A stretch of 64,000 nucleotides of DNA from assembly GCF_018687815.1 (NCBI RefSeq), contig NZ_CP061306.1, positions 1,798,001 through 1,862,000 of the forward strand. Direction: 5' to 3'. The position numbers and the translations under genes were made by a program. The notes under the pieces were generated by a model. That model saw nothing but the letters and a program-made list of their open reading frames with translations, was not told the DNA's origin and searched no databases. This DNA is from Polynucleobacter sp. JS-JIR-II-b4. GTDB taxonomy: Bacteria > Pseudomonadota > Gammaproteobacteria > Burkholderiales > Burkholderiaceae. Positions 1 through 8,652 of the stretch are shown here, in pieces (positions within the stretch are counted from its first letter, which is position 1; every line of letters starts with the position of its first letter).

Positions 1-191
1 ATTTGATTCTCAGACCAGAAAATAGGGGCTTCCAAAATGATGTCGCGAATCGTGCCGCCGCCAATTGCGGTAATTAAACCCAGCACCAAGACGCCGAAGA
101 GGTCTACACCACGATCTGCAATAGCTAAGACGCCTGTTACCGCAAAGGCCATGGTTGCGATGATGCCAATCCAGAAATTAATGTCTTCCAT
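1..191 (-). CDS. TRIC-type membrane channel family protein (YicG-like), C-terminus outside window
   Basis: Read on the minus strand, an ATG at 189-191 opens a frame that runs off the left edge. The translation starts MEDINFWIGIIATMAFAVTG and continues with a Gly-rich GGGTIRD motif and an IFW motif. These are typical of the UPF0126/TRIC family of small membrane proteins, which have repeated three-helix units and are annotated as trimeric intracellular cation channels. About 63 residues of a usual ~200 are present, covering the first hydrophobic segments. It is divergent from the GST gene with a 90-bp gap. Family assignment is confident; the transported substrate is not known from sequence. Confidence 0.8.
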   Translation of the reverse strand, partial: MEDINFWIGIIATMAFAVTGVLAIADRGVDLFGVLVLGLITAIGGGTIRDIILEAPIFWSENQ

Positions 192-281
192 AACAACCAG
201 TCTAATGCACTTTGTCCGAGCGCAGACTTGAATGACCATCCTCAATATACTGTTAGCTATGAGTGCAAATAAGGTGTTGAT

Positions 282-962
282 ATGACCCCCAAGCTGTATA
301 GCTTTTGGCGTAGCTCTGCCGCTTTTCGTGTTCGCATTGCCCTCAATCTCAAGGCCATGGATTACGAAATCATCCCCGTTCATCTCGGTAAAAATGGCGG
401 AGATCAATTGGGCGAGGAATATGGCAAGAAAAATCCTAATCGCTTAGTACCTCTTCTGGAAGATGGCGAAAAAAGTATTCATCAATCCTTGGCCATTATT
501 GAGTACCTCGAAGAGATTCAATCTGAGCCATCACTCCTACCAACACTAGCGATTGATCGCGCATGGGTGCGTGCTATTGCAATGGATATTGCGAGCGATA
601 TTCATCCAATCAATAATTTACGGGTATTGCGTTATCTCATCAAAAAACTCGGCATCAATACGGAAGCAAAAGATGAGTGGTATGGACATTGGATCAAGCT
701 GGGACTCGAAAGTGTAGAGAAACAATTAAGTCTCGATCCACGAGTTGGGAGATTTTCCTATGGCGACCAACCCGGCTTGATTGATGTCTGCTTAGTACCT
801 CAGCTATTTAACGCATTAAGCGCAAAAGTAGATGTCACTCCCTACCCCACTCTGATGCGAATCTTTCATGAGTGCATGACATTGCCCGCTTTTATCGACG
901 CCTCTTGGGAAAACCAAATTGATGCTGAAGGATTAAACCCCGTTGCTCCACCACAGAAATAA
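282..962 (+). CDS. maiA: Maleylacetoacetate isomerase / zeta-class glutathione S-transferase
   Basis: A 226-residue thioredoxin-fold GST. The N-terminal SFWRSSAAFRVRIAL stretch carries the zeta-class SSxxxRVRIAL glutathione site, followed by the cis-proline element NRLVPLL and the QSLAIIEYLEE glutathione-binding segment; an all-helical C-terminal domain follows. In tyrosine catabolism this class isomerises maleylacetoacetate to fumarylacetoacetate. No homogentisate-pathway genes lie nearby, so a general GST or maleylpyruvate-type role is possible. AAGGTG 5-10 bp before the ATG is a good ribosome binding site. The 3' end overlaps the convergent AEC transporter gene by 30 bp. Confidence 0.82.
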   Translation: MTPKLYSFWRSSAAFRVRIALNLKAMDYEIIPVHLGKNGGDQLGEEYGKKNPNRLVPLLEDGEKSIHQSLAIIEYLEEIQSEPSLLPTLAIDRAWVRAIAMDIASDIHPINNLRVLRYLIKKLGINTEAKDEWYGHWIKLGLESVEKQLSLDPRVGRFSYGDQPGLIDVCLVPQLFNALSAKVDVTPYPTLMRIFHECMTLPAFIDASWENQIDAEGLNPVAPPQK

Positions 963-1862
963 AGAGAGCGTCAGCAAAGAACTCACGGTAGTAATTAATA
1001 CCACCCTAGAAATCACGCTACCGTCAGCTTTGTAGTATTGCGCCAACATAAAGGGGCCCGTACCAGTTGGTAGCGCGCTGAGTATGATGATGGCACTCAC
1101 CCATAATGCCGGCAGCTCCAAGATGGGGCCCGCAATGACCCAAGCAATCAAAGGTTGCAGAAGCAGCTTTGCCAAACTGATACCCCAAGCCTGAGCAGGA
1201 GCGGTAGTACTCTTTTGCATCAGAAATAAACCGATGGAAACGAGAGCACAAGGTGTTGATGCGGCAGCTAAGAATGCAATCACTTGTGCGATGGGATCAT
1301 ATAAAGTTAAATCGCTTGAGGCCCACAACAGACCAGCAACTGGAGCTATTAATAAGGGGTTAGTACAAAGTGATTTAATCACGCTCAACCCAATCTCATG
1401 CGGCTTCTTATGCGACAAGATGCCAATCTCAATCAAGACCGTTGCTAAAGCAAACATGACAAACACAATAAAGGTAGAAATAATCGCAGGCGCTAAACCA
1501 TCTTGACCAAGGGCAAGTGCACATAAGGGAATGCCCATATACCCCGTATTTGAATAAGAAGCACTCAGGCCATCAAAGCTAGCTGCCGCTAAATCACGAT
1601 GACGTAGCCAACTCACCAAGAGCACCAAGACAAAAACAATTAAACAACTGAGAAAAAATGCAGTGATGAAACCAGGCTGCCAAAGTGTTTGCCAGCCACT
1701 ATTGGCGGCAAAGTTAAAGAGTTGCGCAGGCAATGCCAACCAAACCACAAAACGATTGAGCTCAACTGAAGCGTTGATTCCTAACTTACCAGTACGCCCA
1801 CCAACATACCCAATCAAGATGAGTAGAAATACTGGGAGAACTACATTAAATACATAGAGCAA
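933..1862 (-). CDS. AEC family transporter (auxin efflux carrier-like permease)
   Basis: A 309-residue, very hydrophobic protein with about ten predicted membrane segments. It begins with a helix containing LPVFLLILIGYVGGR and has a central polar break, the usual AEC two-half layout. Members export small organic or dicarboxylic acids across the inner membrane, but substrate cannot be told from sequence. It lies 27 bp downstream of the gamma-carbonic anhydrase gene on the same strand and may be cotranscribed with it. Its last codons overlap the end of the convergent GST gene. Confidence 0.82.
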   Translation of the reverse strand: MLYVFNVVLPVFLLILIGYVGGRTGKLGINASVELNRFVVWLALPAQLFNFAANSGWQTLWQPGFITAFFLSCLIVFVLVLLVSWLRHRDLAAASFDGLSASYSNTGYMGIPLCALALGQDGLAPAIISTFIVFVMFALATVLIEIGILSHKKPHEIGLSVIKSLCTNPLLIAPVAGLLWASSDLTLYDPIAQVIAFLAAASTPCALVSIGLFLMQKSTTAPAQAWGISLAKLLLQPLIAWVIAGPILELPALWVSAIIILSALPTGTGPFMLAQYYKADGSVISRVVLITTVSSLLTLSLFLWWSNGV

Positions 1863-1889
1863 AATATTTAACGACTGATAGTTAAGGGA

Positions 1890-2414
1890 TTAAGAAATTT
1901 TCTTCAGCGTCTTGACATAACGCTGCGCATTTTTGACATAGCGACCAGCGATATCGTGAATGCCAGCAATCTGCTCCGGAGTCAACTCTTTTACCGCCTT
2001 AGCGGGAGTTCCCAAAATCATAGAGCCATCCGGAAATTCTTTTCCTTCAGTAACGAGCGCGCCCGCACCAACGAGACAGTTTTTTCCAATCTTTGCGCCA
2101 TTCAAAATCACTGCGCCAATACCAATCAAACTGCCGTCTCCAATGTTGCAACCATGTAGCATCACTTGATGGCCAACAGTGACGTGCTTACCAATGATGA
2201 GTGGGTAACCTGGATCGGCATGCAATACAGAAGCGTCTTGCACGTTACTGCCTGCGCCGATTTGAATGAGGTCGTTATCGCCACGGATAACAACTTTGGG
2301 CCAGATGCTCGCATCCTGATGAAGTTCAACCTTGCCGATCACTTCTGCGCTGTCGGCAACCCAAGCACCCTCAGCTAGATGAGGGGCATTTCCGTCTAGT
2401 TCAAATATAGCCAT
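1890..2414 (-). CDS. Gamma-class carbonic anhydrase family protein
   Basis: A 174-residue left-handed beta-helix protein with hexapeptide repeats from about residue 20 to 140 (for example [18 protein letters not shown]). Zinc-ligand histidines fit H65 (SVLHADPG), H82 and H87 (VGHQVMLHG), the gamma-carbonic anhydrase pattern seen in YrdA/PaaY/CaiE relatives. The acidic catalytic loop of the archaeal Cam enzyme is absent, as in the short Cam-like subgroup, so CO2 hydration activity is uncertain. Likely a cytoplasmic trimer. The C-terminal helix is [18 protein letters not shown]. Confidence 0.85.
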   Translation of the reverse strand: MAIFELDGNAPHLAEGAWVADSAEVIGKVELHQDASIWPKVVIRGDNDLIQIGAGSNVQDASVLHADPGYPLIIGKHVTVGHQVMLHGCNIGDGSLIGIGAVILNGAKIGKNCLVGAGALVTEGKEFPDGSMILGTPAKAVKELTPEQIAGIHDIAGRYVKNAQRYVKTLKKIS

Positions 2415-2470
2415 GACTCATTATAGGTATGAATCAGGCTATAGATGAACGACTCTGCACTAAAAGAAAA

Positions 2471-3673
2471 TTACCAGTTTGGCTCGCGATCGGGTGTAGA
2501 AGAAATACGGTGCACACTTAAATCCGCACCTTCAAATTCTTCTTCTTGAGACATCCGAATGCCTAGGACCGCTTTCAGGGCGCCATAGACAATAAAGCCG
2601 CCAAGCAATGCAATTCCAACGCCTAAGGCACTTCCAATTAGCTGACCAGTAAAGGTAACGCCACCAATTCCACCTAGAGCTTTGGTGCCGAAGATGCCGG
2701 CAGCTAATCCGCCCCAAAGACCGCACAAGCCATGCAAAGGCCAAACACCGAGAACATCATCAATCTTCCAGCGGTTTTGAACCAAGGTAAACATATATAC
2801 AAACAATGCACCGGCAACTAAGCCAACAAACAAAGCGCCAAGAGGATGCATTAAGTCTGACCCTGCACACACTGCAACCAAACCAGCAAGTGGCCCGTTG
2901 TATGTAAAGCCGGGATCGTTACGACCCACTGCCCAAGCAGCCAATGTTCCACCAACCATTGCCATCAACGAGTTCATCGCAACCAAACCGCTGATCTTGT
3001 CGATCGTTTGTGCACTCATCACATTAAAACCAAACCAACCCACTGCCAAGATCCAAGCACCCAGGGCTAAGAAAGGAATGCTTGATGGCGGATGAGCCGA
3101 GATTTGACCTTCTTTTGTGTAACGGCCTCGGCGCGCGCCCAGCAAAATAACAGCAGGCAAGGCAATCCAACCACCTACCGCATGAACTACTACCGACCCA
3201 GCAAAGTCATGAAACTCTTCACCAGTAAAGCCTTTGATCCAAGCTTGAATGCCGTAATGTTGATTCCAAGCAATACCTTCAAAGAAGGGGTAGACAAAAC
3301 CCACCAATATAAAAGTAGCCACTAGTTGTGGATTAAATTTAGCGCGCTCTGCAATGCCACCAGAAATAATGGCAGGGATAGCAGCAGCAAAAGTCAGCAA
3401 GAAGAAAAATTTGACTAACTCGTAGCCATTCTTCTCCGCTAACAACTCTGCTCCGGAGAAAAAGTTCACACCATAAGCAATGCTGTAGCCAATAAAGAAA
3501 TAGGCAATTGTTGAGACCGCAAAGTCCACCAAGATTTTGACTAAGGCATTGACTTGGTTCTTCTTCCGAACCGTTCCTAACTCCAAGAATGCGAAGCCTG
3601 CATGCATGGCAAGAACCATGATGGCGCCAAGCAAGATAAATAAAGCATCACTTCCAGATTTCAAAGTTTCCAT
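2471..3673 (-). CDS. amt: Ammonium transporter Amt
   Basis: A 400-residue Amt/MEP/Rh channel with eleven expected membrane helices. GGIAERAKF and the Ala/Gly-rich SLMAMVGGTLAAW helix are family signatures, and conserved His residues lie in VHAVGG and WPLHGLCG. I chose the ATG at 3671-3673, giving METLKSGSDALFI, because GAGGGGGA sits about 6 bp upstream. A longer in-frame start at 3742 would add 23 residues that look unlike a membrane protein start. Short cytoplasmic tail of about 30 residues. No glnK/PII gene adjoins it, unlike many amt operons. An NtrC-like inverted repeat lies about 65-80 bp upstream. Confidence 0.92.
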   Translation of the reverse strand: METLKSGSDALFILLGAIMVLAMHAGFAFLELGTVRKKNQVNALVKILVDFAVSTIAYFFIGYSIAYGVNFFSGAELLAEKNGYELVKFFFLLTFAAAIPAIISGGIAERAKFNPQLVATFILVGFVYPFFEGIAWNQHYGIQAWIKGFTGEEFHDFAGSVVVHAVGGWIALPAVILLGARRGRYTKEGQISAHPPSSIPFLALGAWILAVGWFGFNVMSAQTIDKISGLVAMNSLMAMVGGTLAAWAVGRNDPGFTYNGPLAGLVAVCAGSDLMHPLGALFVGLVAGALFVYMFTLVQNRWKIDDVLGVWPLHGLCGLWGGLAAGIFGTKALGGIGGVTFTGQLIGSALGVGIALLGGFIVYGALKAVLGIRMSQEEEFEGADLSVHRISSTPDREPNW

Positions 3674-3737
3674 GCAATTTCCCCCTCTTATTTTTTGCAT
3701 CATTATGGGGAGTGAAAAATCCCAAAAAGGGGCATAG

Positions 3738-3754
3738 CGCACCTATTTAGTGCA
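3738..3754 (-). promoter_or_regulatory. Putative NtrC-type binding site upstream of amt
   Basis: The repeat GCAC-N7-GTGC (3739-3742 and 3750-3753) extends by one pair and matches the NtrC operator layout TGCACC-N5-GGTGCA in spacing. It lies 65-80 bp before the amt start codon, a sensible activator position, and NtrC control of amt is well established in proteobacteria. I could not find a convincing sigma-54 -24/-12 element between it and the start. The site could also serve the divergent Rap1a-like gene. Confidence 0.45.
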
Positions 3755-3810
3755 TATGTAGAGATTTTTATGGTTTATCATCGTTTTTACATACACCCAA
3801 GGGAGAACCC

Positions 3811-4173
3811 ATGAAAAAAATCCTCATCGCATTGGCCGCTTTAGCTGCATTTTCCGGTCTTGCCCAAGCACAAGAAACCATCAAGGTATTAAGCACACAA
3901 GAACTCGCGAATGTTTGCAAACTCCCTGCAAGCCCAGAATCCCGTAGCTTCTGTATTGGCTTCACTACTTCTGTTTATGAAACGTATTTAGCTACTCGTC
4001 ACCCACAACGTGCAAAGCCATTTATTTGCGTTAAACAACCCGCTCCAGCGCGTGATGAGGTCATTGGTGATTTTGTGAAGTTTGCAAACAGCACTCCACA
4101 AGTTGCAGACAAACCAGCAGCAGGCGTTTTCTTGGGCTTCTTAGCTTCACGCTTCCCTTGCGCCAGAAAATAA
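3811..4173 (+). CDS. Rap1a/Tai-like secreted protein
   Basis: A 120-residue protein with a Sec signal peptide (MKKILIALAALAAFSGLAQA, cleavage after AQA). The mature part has four cysteines, in VCKLP, SFCIGF, FICVK and FPCAR, the arrangement of the Rap1a/Tai domain with two expected disulfides. Rap1a-type proteins were first described as type VI secretion immunity proteins in Serratia, but many standalone homologues have no known role. No effector or T6SS gene is near, so an immunity role is not supported here. GGGAG 6 bp before the ATG is a good ribosome binding site. It precedes the glycine-zipper lipoprotein gene by 47 bp and probably shares its transcript. Confidence 0.7.
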   Translation: MKKILIALAALAAFSGLAQAQETIKVLSTQELANVCKLPASPESRSFCIGFTTSVYETYLATRHPQRAKPFICVKQPAPARDEVIGDFVKFANSTPQVADKPAAGVFLGFLASRFPCARK

Positions 4174-4220
4174 TCTAAACAACTTAGACAAACGAATACC
4201 CATTTAAAGGATCAGTTGAG

Positions 4221-4508
4221 ATGAAAAAAATTATCGCAATTACCGCAGCAACTTTAGCAATCGCTGGTTGCTCAAACATGAGCAACACAGAACAACGCAC
4301 ACTTTCAGGCGCAGGCATTGGCGCAGCTGCTGGTGCTGTTGGCACCGCAATCTTTCACGGCAATCCTATTTGGGGCGCAGTTGGTGGTGCAGCAGTTGGT
4401 GCAGCATCTGGCTATGTCTATGATGCATACAAGAAAAATGAAGCTGCTAATTACAACTCCGGTTATAACGCTGGTAAAAATAATCAGCCAGCTCAGGCAC
4501 CTAATTAA
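4221..4508 (+). CDS. Glycine-zipper lipoprotein
   Basis: A 95-residue predicted lipoprotein: a short signal ending in the lipobox AIAGC, so Cys17 would be acylated. Then comes a hydrophobic GxxxG-rich pair of segments (about residues 30-70, GAGIGAAAGAVGTA and GAVGGAAVGAASG) resembling the glycine-zipper 2TM/YMGG-like domains of OsmB and SlyB-type outer-membrane lipoproteins, then a hydrophilic Asn/Gln-rich tail. Role probably structural or envelope-stress related; not determinable from sequence. AAAGGA about 8 bp before the start. A hairpin terminator follows within 60 bp. Confidence 0.72.
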   Translation: MKKIIAITAATLAIAGCSNMSNTEQRTLSGAGIGAAAGAVGTAIFHGNPIWGAVGGAAVGAASGYVYDAYKKNEAANYNSGYNAGKNNQPAQAPN

Positions 4509-4562
4509 TAAGCCTAGCTAAGCAGAATACCCAGGCCTATTGAGGCCCGAGTTCAGCAACAC

Positions 4563-4600
4563 AAACCCAGCTCGTATTAATTTACCAGCTGGGTTTTTAT
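4563..4600 (+). terminator. Rho-independent terminator after the glycine-zipper lipoprotein gene
   Basis: Arms AAACCCAGCT (4563-4572) and AGCTGGGTTT (4587-4596) form a perfect 10-bp stem with a 14-nt loop, followed by TTTTAT. The stop codon of the convergent OsmC gene (4577-4579) lies inside the loop, so the same hairpin may serve both directions, though the T tract is weaker on the minus strand. Confidence 0.75.
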
Positions 4601-4966
4601 TTGAATCTGTCCTGCTAATGCTTTATGGATTGGGCATTTATGTGCAATCTCAAGTAAGCGCTCTTTTTCTTCAGCACTCAAGTTGCCTTGCAACTGAATC
4701 TCGCGGGAGAATGTTTCAACATCATCATGCCGCTCGATATCCACAGTTACGATCGCATTGTCTAATTTCATTTCTTTACGCCCAGCGTACATCTTTAAAG
4801 TCATTGAGGTGCAGGCTGCCAAAGCAGCGCCAAGATATTCGTGAGGACTTGGGCCAGTATCAGAGCCACCTTTAGAAACTTCTGCATCAGACAAAAAATG
4901 TAAATCACCAGCAGTCAATTTCTGCTGAAGAGGGCCTTGGCCAAACTGTGAAACTACTTTTCTCAT
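4577..4966 (-). CDS. OsmC family peroxiredoxin-like protein
   Basis: A 129-residue OsmC/Ohr-fold protein. The two redox cysteines are visible as C52 (AACTSMTLK) at the start of the central helix and C111 (HKCPIHK), the normal OsmC spacing. The PSPHEYLGAALAAC segment is characteristic. OsmC and Ohr proteins reduce organic hydroperoxides in the cytoplasm using lipoylated proteins or dithiols. The variant with HKCPIHKAL is the YhfA/OsmC-like branch rather than Ohr. A second OsmC family gene lies at 36208. The rhodanese gene is 48 bp upstream on the same strand, suggesting a small sulfur/thiol unit. Confidence 0.85.
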   Translation of the reverse strand: MRKVVSQFGQGPLQQKLTAGDLHFLSDAEVSKGGSDTGPSPHEYLGAALAACTSMTLKMYAGRKEMKLDNAIVTVDIERHDDVETFSREIQLQGNLSAEEKERLLEIAHKCPIHKALAGQIQIKTQLVN

Positions 4967-5014
4967 AAGAATCCTAAAAAAATTATTAACCCGAAGAAAT
5001 GATCAAGACTGAAT

Positions 5015-5428
5015 TTAACCCGAATGGGATTTGCTTGCTTTTTCTGCAACGGGTAATTGCGCCTTCCTCCAAGCACTAAAGCCGCCTTCTAAGTGACAAA
5101 TGTTGGGTACGCCCATTCTCTGGAGAGTTTGCGTTGCTAAGGCCGAACGCCAAGCCGAGGCGCAATACAACACCAGCCTCTTGCCTTCGCCAAAGATTGG
5201 CTTGTAATAAGGGCTATCTGGGTCAACCCAAAACTCCAACATCCCCCTGGGGGCATGGATCGCATTCGGAATCATGCCCTCACGCTCTAATTCACGAACA
5301 TCTCGTATATCTACAAACACCACATTTGGATCCACCAGTAAATCTGACGCCTTTTCCACGGATAGAGTCTCAATTTCAGCCATTGCCTCCTGAATGAGTT
5401 CTTGATGCCCAATCTTTAATTTCACCAA
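5015..5428 (-). CDS. Rhodanese-like domain protein
   Basis: A single-domain rhodanese of 137 residues. The catalytic Cys is C89 in the loop CASAWR, which follows RLVLY as in active sulfurtransferases, and DIRDVRELEREGMIPNAIHAPRG is the typical N-terminal CH2A-like segment. The loop differs slightly from the common CxxGxR form. Single-domain members transfer sulfane sulfur from thiosulfate or protein persulfides to cyanide or thiols; the physiological acceptor is unknown. It is divergent from the antiporter gene and upstream of the OsmC gene on the same strand. Confidence 0.85.
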   Translation of the reverse strand: MVKLKIGHQELIQEAMAEIETLSVEKASDLLVDPNVVFVDIRDVRELEREGMIPNAIHAPRGMLEFWVDPDSPYYKPIFGEGKRLVLYCASAWRSALATQTLQRMGVPNICHLEGGFSAWRKAQLPVAEKASKSHSG

Positions 5429-5483
5429 AATCTCCTAAATTAACAATGTCTTAGTTTCACCAAGCACCTGCTACCATTCTGCT

Positions 5484-6746
5484 ATGAACTTTACCCCCAC
5501 AGAACTTGGTGCGAGCATTATTTTTGCAATTGCTGTTTTGCATACCTTTTGCACAGGTTATTTTGAAACGATTGCTAAAAAATCTCCTAGGCATGCCGGT
5601 CTTTGGCATCTGCTTGGCGAAGTAGAAATTGTTTTTGGTTTTTGGGCTGCCATATTGGTTATTTTTATTTCCTTATATGACGACTTAGGGACTGCTAAGA
5701 ACTTTCTGAATAAACGTAATTTCACCGAACCACTCTTTGTCTTTGCCATCATGATTGTGGCCGGCACAAAACCCATTCTGTATTTTTCTACGCAAATTTT
5801 GCATGTGCTGGCCAATGGCCTGCAATACCTTTTGCGCATCAGAAGTGCTCCTGCCTTATATTTTTTAATCCTAGGCGCTACGCCCCTCCTTGGCTCTTTG
5901 ATTACCGAACCTGCAGCAATGACTCTGGCTGCTTTTTTATTGCGCGATCTTGTCTATCGTCACCAATGTTCTAAAGCGCTTCTGTTTGGCACGCTTGGCG
6001 TGCTCTTTGTGAACATCTCCATTGGAGGCACACTCACCAACTTTGCTGCTCCGCCTGTTCTCATGGTGGCCTCTACCTGGGGATGGAGTTCAGCATTTAT
6101 GTTTAGCAACTTTGGTCTAGAGTCTTGCATTGCAATCTTCATCAATGCTCTGGCAGCAACTCTTTTATTTCATCGCCAATTAATTGAACCCAATACCGAT
6201 AAAAGGGAAGTAAAAATTCCTTTAGCGGTCATTTTGACGCACCTGATTTTTTTATTTGGAGTGGTTTTCTTTGCGCATGATCCAATTATTTTCACGTGGA
6301 TTCTGCTCTTCTTTATTGGTTACACCACAGCATATCCAAAACATCAAAGCCCCCTCATTCTGAAAGAAGCGCTTTTAGTGGGATTCTTCCTGGGTGGCTT
6401 AGTAGTATTGGGTGCATTACAAGGATGGTGGCTGCAACCCATTCTTGAAATGATGAGTCCTACCGCAGGCTTTTATGGCAGTCTTGTTTTGACTGCTTTC
6501 ACTGACAATGCGGCACTCACCTATTTAGGATCATTGGTAACCGGCACCTCACCAGAGTTCAAACTAGCATTAGTGGGTGGAGCAGTTGCTGGTGGCGGCC
6601 TCACCGTCATTGCTAATGCTCCCAACCCAGCAGGTATTGCAATCTTGCGTAGCCACTTTCCTGGACATACGGTTTCAGCACTATATCTATTGATGGCAGC
6701 TATTCCGCCCACTATCGTGGCAATTTTGGCTTACAGGCTCATATAA
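5484..6746 (+). CDS. Putative Na+/H+ antiporter family membrane protein
   Basis: A 420-residue integral membrane protein with roughly ten to twelve hydrophobic segments. Its conserved segments (FTDNAALTYLGSLV near residue 340, TNFAAPPVLMVA near 190, and GLTVIANAPNPAG near 375) resemble the NhaD/ArsB ion-transporter superfamily and the family annotated as putative Na+/H+ antiporter (DUF1504 type). Polar residues within helices (TDN, NAPN) would be the ion-binding positions. Ion specificity is inferred from the family only. Stands alone between a divergent rhodanese gene and miaB. Confidence 0.7.
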   Translation: MNFTPTELGASIIFAIAVLHTFCTGYFETIAKKSPRHAGLWHLLGEVEIVFGFWAAILVIFISLYDDLGTAKNFLNKRNFTEPLFVFAIMIVAGTKPILYFSTQILHVLANGLQYLLRIRSAPALYFLILGATPLLGSLITEPAAMTLAAFLLRDLVYRHQCSKALLFGTLGVLFVNISIGGTLTNFAAPPVLMVASTWGWSSAFMFSNFGLESCIAIFINALAATLLFHRQLIEPNTDKREVKIPLAVILTHLIFLFGVVFFAHDPIIFTWILLFFIGYTTAYPKHQSPLILKEALLVGFFLGGLVVLGALQGWWLQPILEMMSPTAGFYGSLVLTAFTDNAALTYLGSLVTGTSPEFKLALVGGAVAGGGLTVIANAPNPAGIAILRSHFPGHTVSALYLLMAAIPPTIVAILAYRLI

Positions 6747-6812
6747 GAACAACTTGGGTCTTAGGCAGTAAAATCTGAGCTTCGCCCCCAGCTATAAACC
6801 TGAGAACGGCAT

Positions 6813-8162
6813 ATGAAAAAGCTCTATATCAAAACCTTTGGCTGTCAAATGAACGAGTACGACTCGGGAAAAATGGCAGACCTCCTACATGCCGATGAAG
6901 GCATGGTCATGACGGATCGCCCTGAAGATGCCGACGTGGTTCTTCTCAACACCTGCTCTATTCGCGAAAAAGCGGAAGACAAAGTCTTTTCAGATTTGGG
7001 ACGGTTACGTGAACTCAAAAAAACGAAGCCCGACTTACTAATTGGCGTTGGTGGCTGCGTTGCCAGCCAAGAAGGCCAACAAATTGTTAGTCGTGCTCCT
7101 TACGTCGATGTTGTGTTTGGACCTCAAACACTCCATCGCCTATCCGACCTCATTGCACAGCGTCGCAAAACTGGAGTCTCTCAAGTAGATATCTCTTTCC
7201 CCGAAATCGAAAAGTTTGATCATCTTCCTGTATCTCGCCAAACCCGTGGCTCGGCATACGTTTCCATCATGGAAGGTTGCTCCAAGTATTGCAGCTACTG
7301 TGTTGTGCCCTATACGCGCGGCGAAGAAGTCTCCAGGCCTTTTGATGATGTGCTGACTGAAGTAGCAGGCCTTGCTAGCAAAGGCGTCAAAGAAATTGTT
7401 CTGCTTGGTCAAAACGTAAACGCCTACCTTGGCAAGATGGGCGACACTGAAGAAATCGCTGACTTTGCTCTATTAATTGAATACATTGCTGAAATTCCTG
7501 GAGTTGAGCGAATTCGCTTTACTACTAGCCATCCTAAAGAATTTACACAACGACTCATCGACGTCTACGCCAAAGTACCTAAGCTTGTTAGCCACCTGCA
7601 TCTGCCTGTACAACATGGCTCTGATTCCATGCTCTCAGCGATGAAGCGCGGCTATACAGCCTTAGAGTTCAAGAGCATTATTCGTAAGATGCGCGCTGTT
7701 CGTCCCGACCTGACACTGTCGAGTGATTTCATCGTGGGCTTTCCAGGTGAAACTGAGGCTGACTTTGAGAAGCTACTCAAAATGGTTAAGGAGCTGAACT
7801 TTGATAACAGCTTTTGTTTTATCTTTAGCCCACGTCCAGGAACGCCTGCGGCAAACCTTCACGATGACACGCCTTACGAGGTAAAACTCAAACGCCTCCA
7901 AACTTTATTGGCATTGGTTGAGGGGCAGGCAAATCAAATTAGCCAAAAAATGCTGGGTAATACCGAAAGAGTATTAATTGAGGGTCTTGCTAAGGATGGC
8001 GTCAACTTACAAGGTCGCGCTGAAAATAATCGCGTCATTCATTTCACGGCACCCGATCAAGATATTGAAAGTCTCATTGGTCAATTCGTAGACATTCGCA
8101 TTACGGAAGTTCTGAACTACACCCTCAGAGGCGAGTTGGTAGAAGCCCATGTCAGTCAATAA
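6813..8162 (+). CDS. miaB: tRNA-2-methylthio-N6-dimethylallyladenosine37 synthase MiaB
   Basis: A 449-residue radical-SAM methylthiotransferase. The N-terminal UPF0004 domain has its cluster cysteines at C11, C48 and C82. The radical-SAM triad is C156-x3-C160-x2-C163 in [16 protein letters not shown], and a TRAM domain ends the protein. It converts i6A37 to ms2i6A37 in tRNAs reading UNN codons. The gene overlaps ybeY by 14 bp. In E. coli and many proteobacteria ybeZ (phoH-like) sits between these two; it is absent here. Confidence 0.97.
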   Translation: MKKLYIKTFGCQMNEYDSGKMADLLHADEGMVMTDRPEDADVVLLNTCSIREKAEDKVFSDLGRLRELKKTKPDLLIGVGGCVASQEGQQIVSRAPYVDVVFGPQTLHRLSDLIAQRRKTGVSQVDISFPEIEKFDHLPVSRQTRGSAYVSIMEGCSKYCSYCVVPYTRGEEVSRPFDDVLTEVAGLASKGVKEIVLLGQNVNAYLGKMGDTEEIADFALLIEYIAEIPGVERIRFTTSHPKEFTQRLIDVYAKVPKLVSHLHLPVQHGSDSMLSAMKRGYTALEFKSIIRKMRAVRPDLTLSSDFIVGFPGETEADFEKLLKMVKELNFDNSFCFIFSPRPGTPAANLHDDTPYEVKLKRLQTLLALVEGQANQISQKMLGNTERVLIEGLAKDGVNLQGRAENNRVIHFTAPDQDIESLIGQFVDIRITEVLNYTLRGELVEAHVSQ

Positions 8163-8622
8163 AAAAAGCATCTCTTCGAAGCTAGCGATTGAGCTGCAAT
8201 ATGCCAGTCCGGCGATTGAGTCTGCTGTAAATAAAGCAGCTTCCTCAACCCTAATCAAAAAATGGGTGAAAAGTGCCACAGCTCTTAGTGGCTTAATCAC
8301 TCTTCGCTTTGTGAATGCTGCGGAAGGTAAGAAGCTAAATTTCGCTTTTCGTCAAAAAGATTACGCCACCAATGTTTTAACTTTTCCTTACGAGCTTTCA
8401 AAAGAAGCTGTAGTAGCGGATATTATTTTTTGCTTACCGGTTCTACAAAAAGAAGCCAAAGAGCAAAGTAAATTACTAAAAGCCCATTTGGCCCATTTAA
8501 TTGTGCACGGCTGCCTTCATGCTCAAGGCCATGATCACGAGGTAAGCCGGGATGCAAAAAAGATGGAGGCCCTGGAAATCCAAATTCTCCAAAAATTGGG
8601 CTTTGCCAACCCCTATTCTTGA
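8149..8622 (+). CDS. ybeY: Endoribonuclease / rRNA maturation factor YbeY
   Basis: A 157-residue metalloprotein with the UPF0054 zinc motif [11 protein letters not shown]; the three zinc ligands are H120, H124 and H130. Upstream elements [18 protein letters not shown] are also characteristic. YbeY takes part in 16S rRNA 3'-end maturation and 70S quality control. The start codon lies inside miaB (14-bp overlap), so translation is probably coupled. The N-terminus ([20 protein letters not shown]) is the only in-frame ATG that keeps the conserved N-terminal strand. Confidence 0.95.
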   Translation: MSVNKKSISSKLAIELQYASPAIESAVNKAASSTLIKKWVKSATALSGLITLRFVNAAEGKKLNFAFRQKDYATNVLTFPYELSKEAVVADIIFCLPVLQKEAKEQSKLLKAHLAHLIVHGCLHAQGHDHEVSRDAKKMEALEIQILQKLGFANPYS

Positions 8623-8652
8623 TTTGCCATATTTCTACGCTATTCTTGCTAT

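Noticed and set aside
3674..3738. Sigma-54 promoter for amt
   Set aside because: The only TTGC near the start codon (minus strand) lacks GG at the required distance and overlaps the ribosome binding site.
4540..4875. Plus-strand ORF of 111 codons
   Set aside because: Antisense shadow of the OsmC gene, beginning in the terminator region, with no ribosome binding site.
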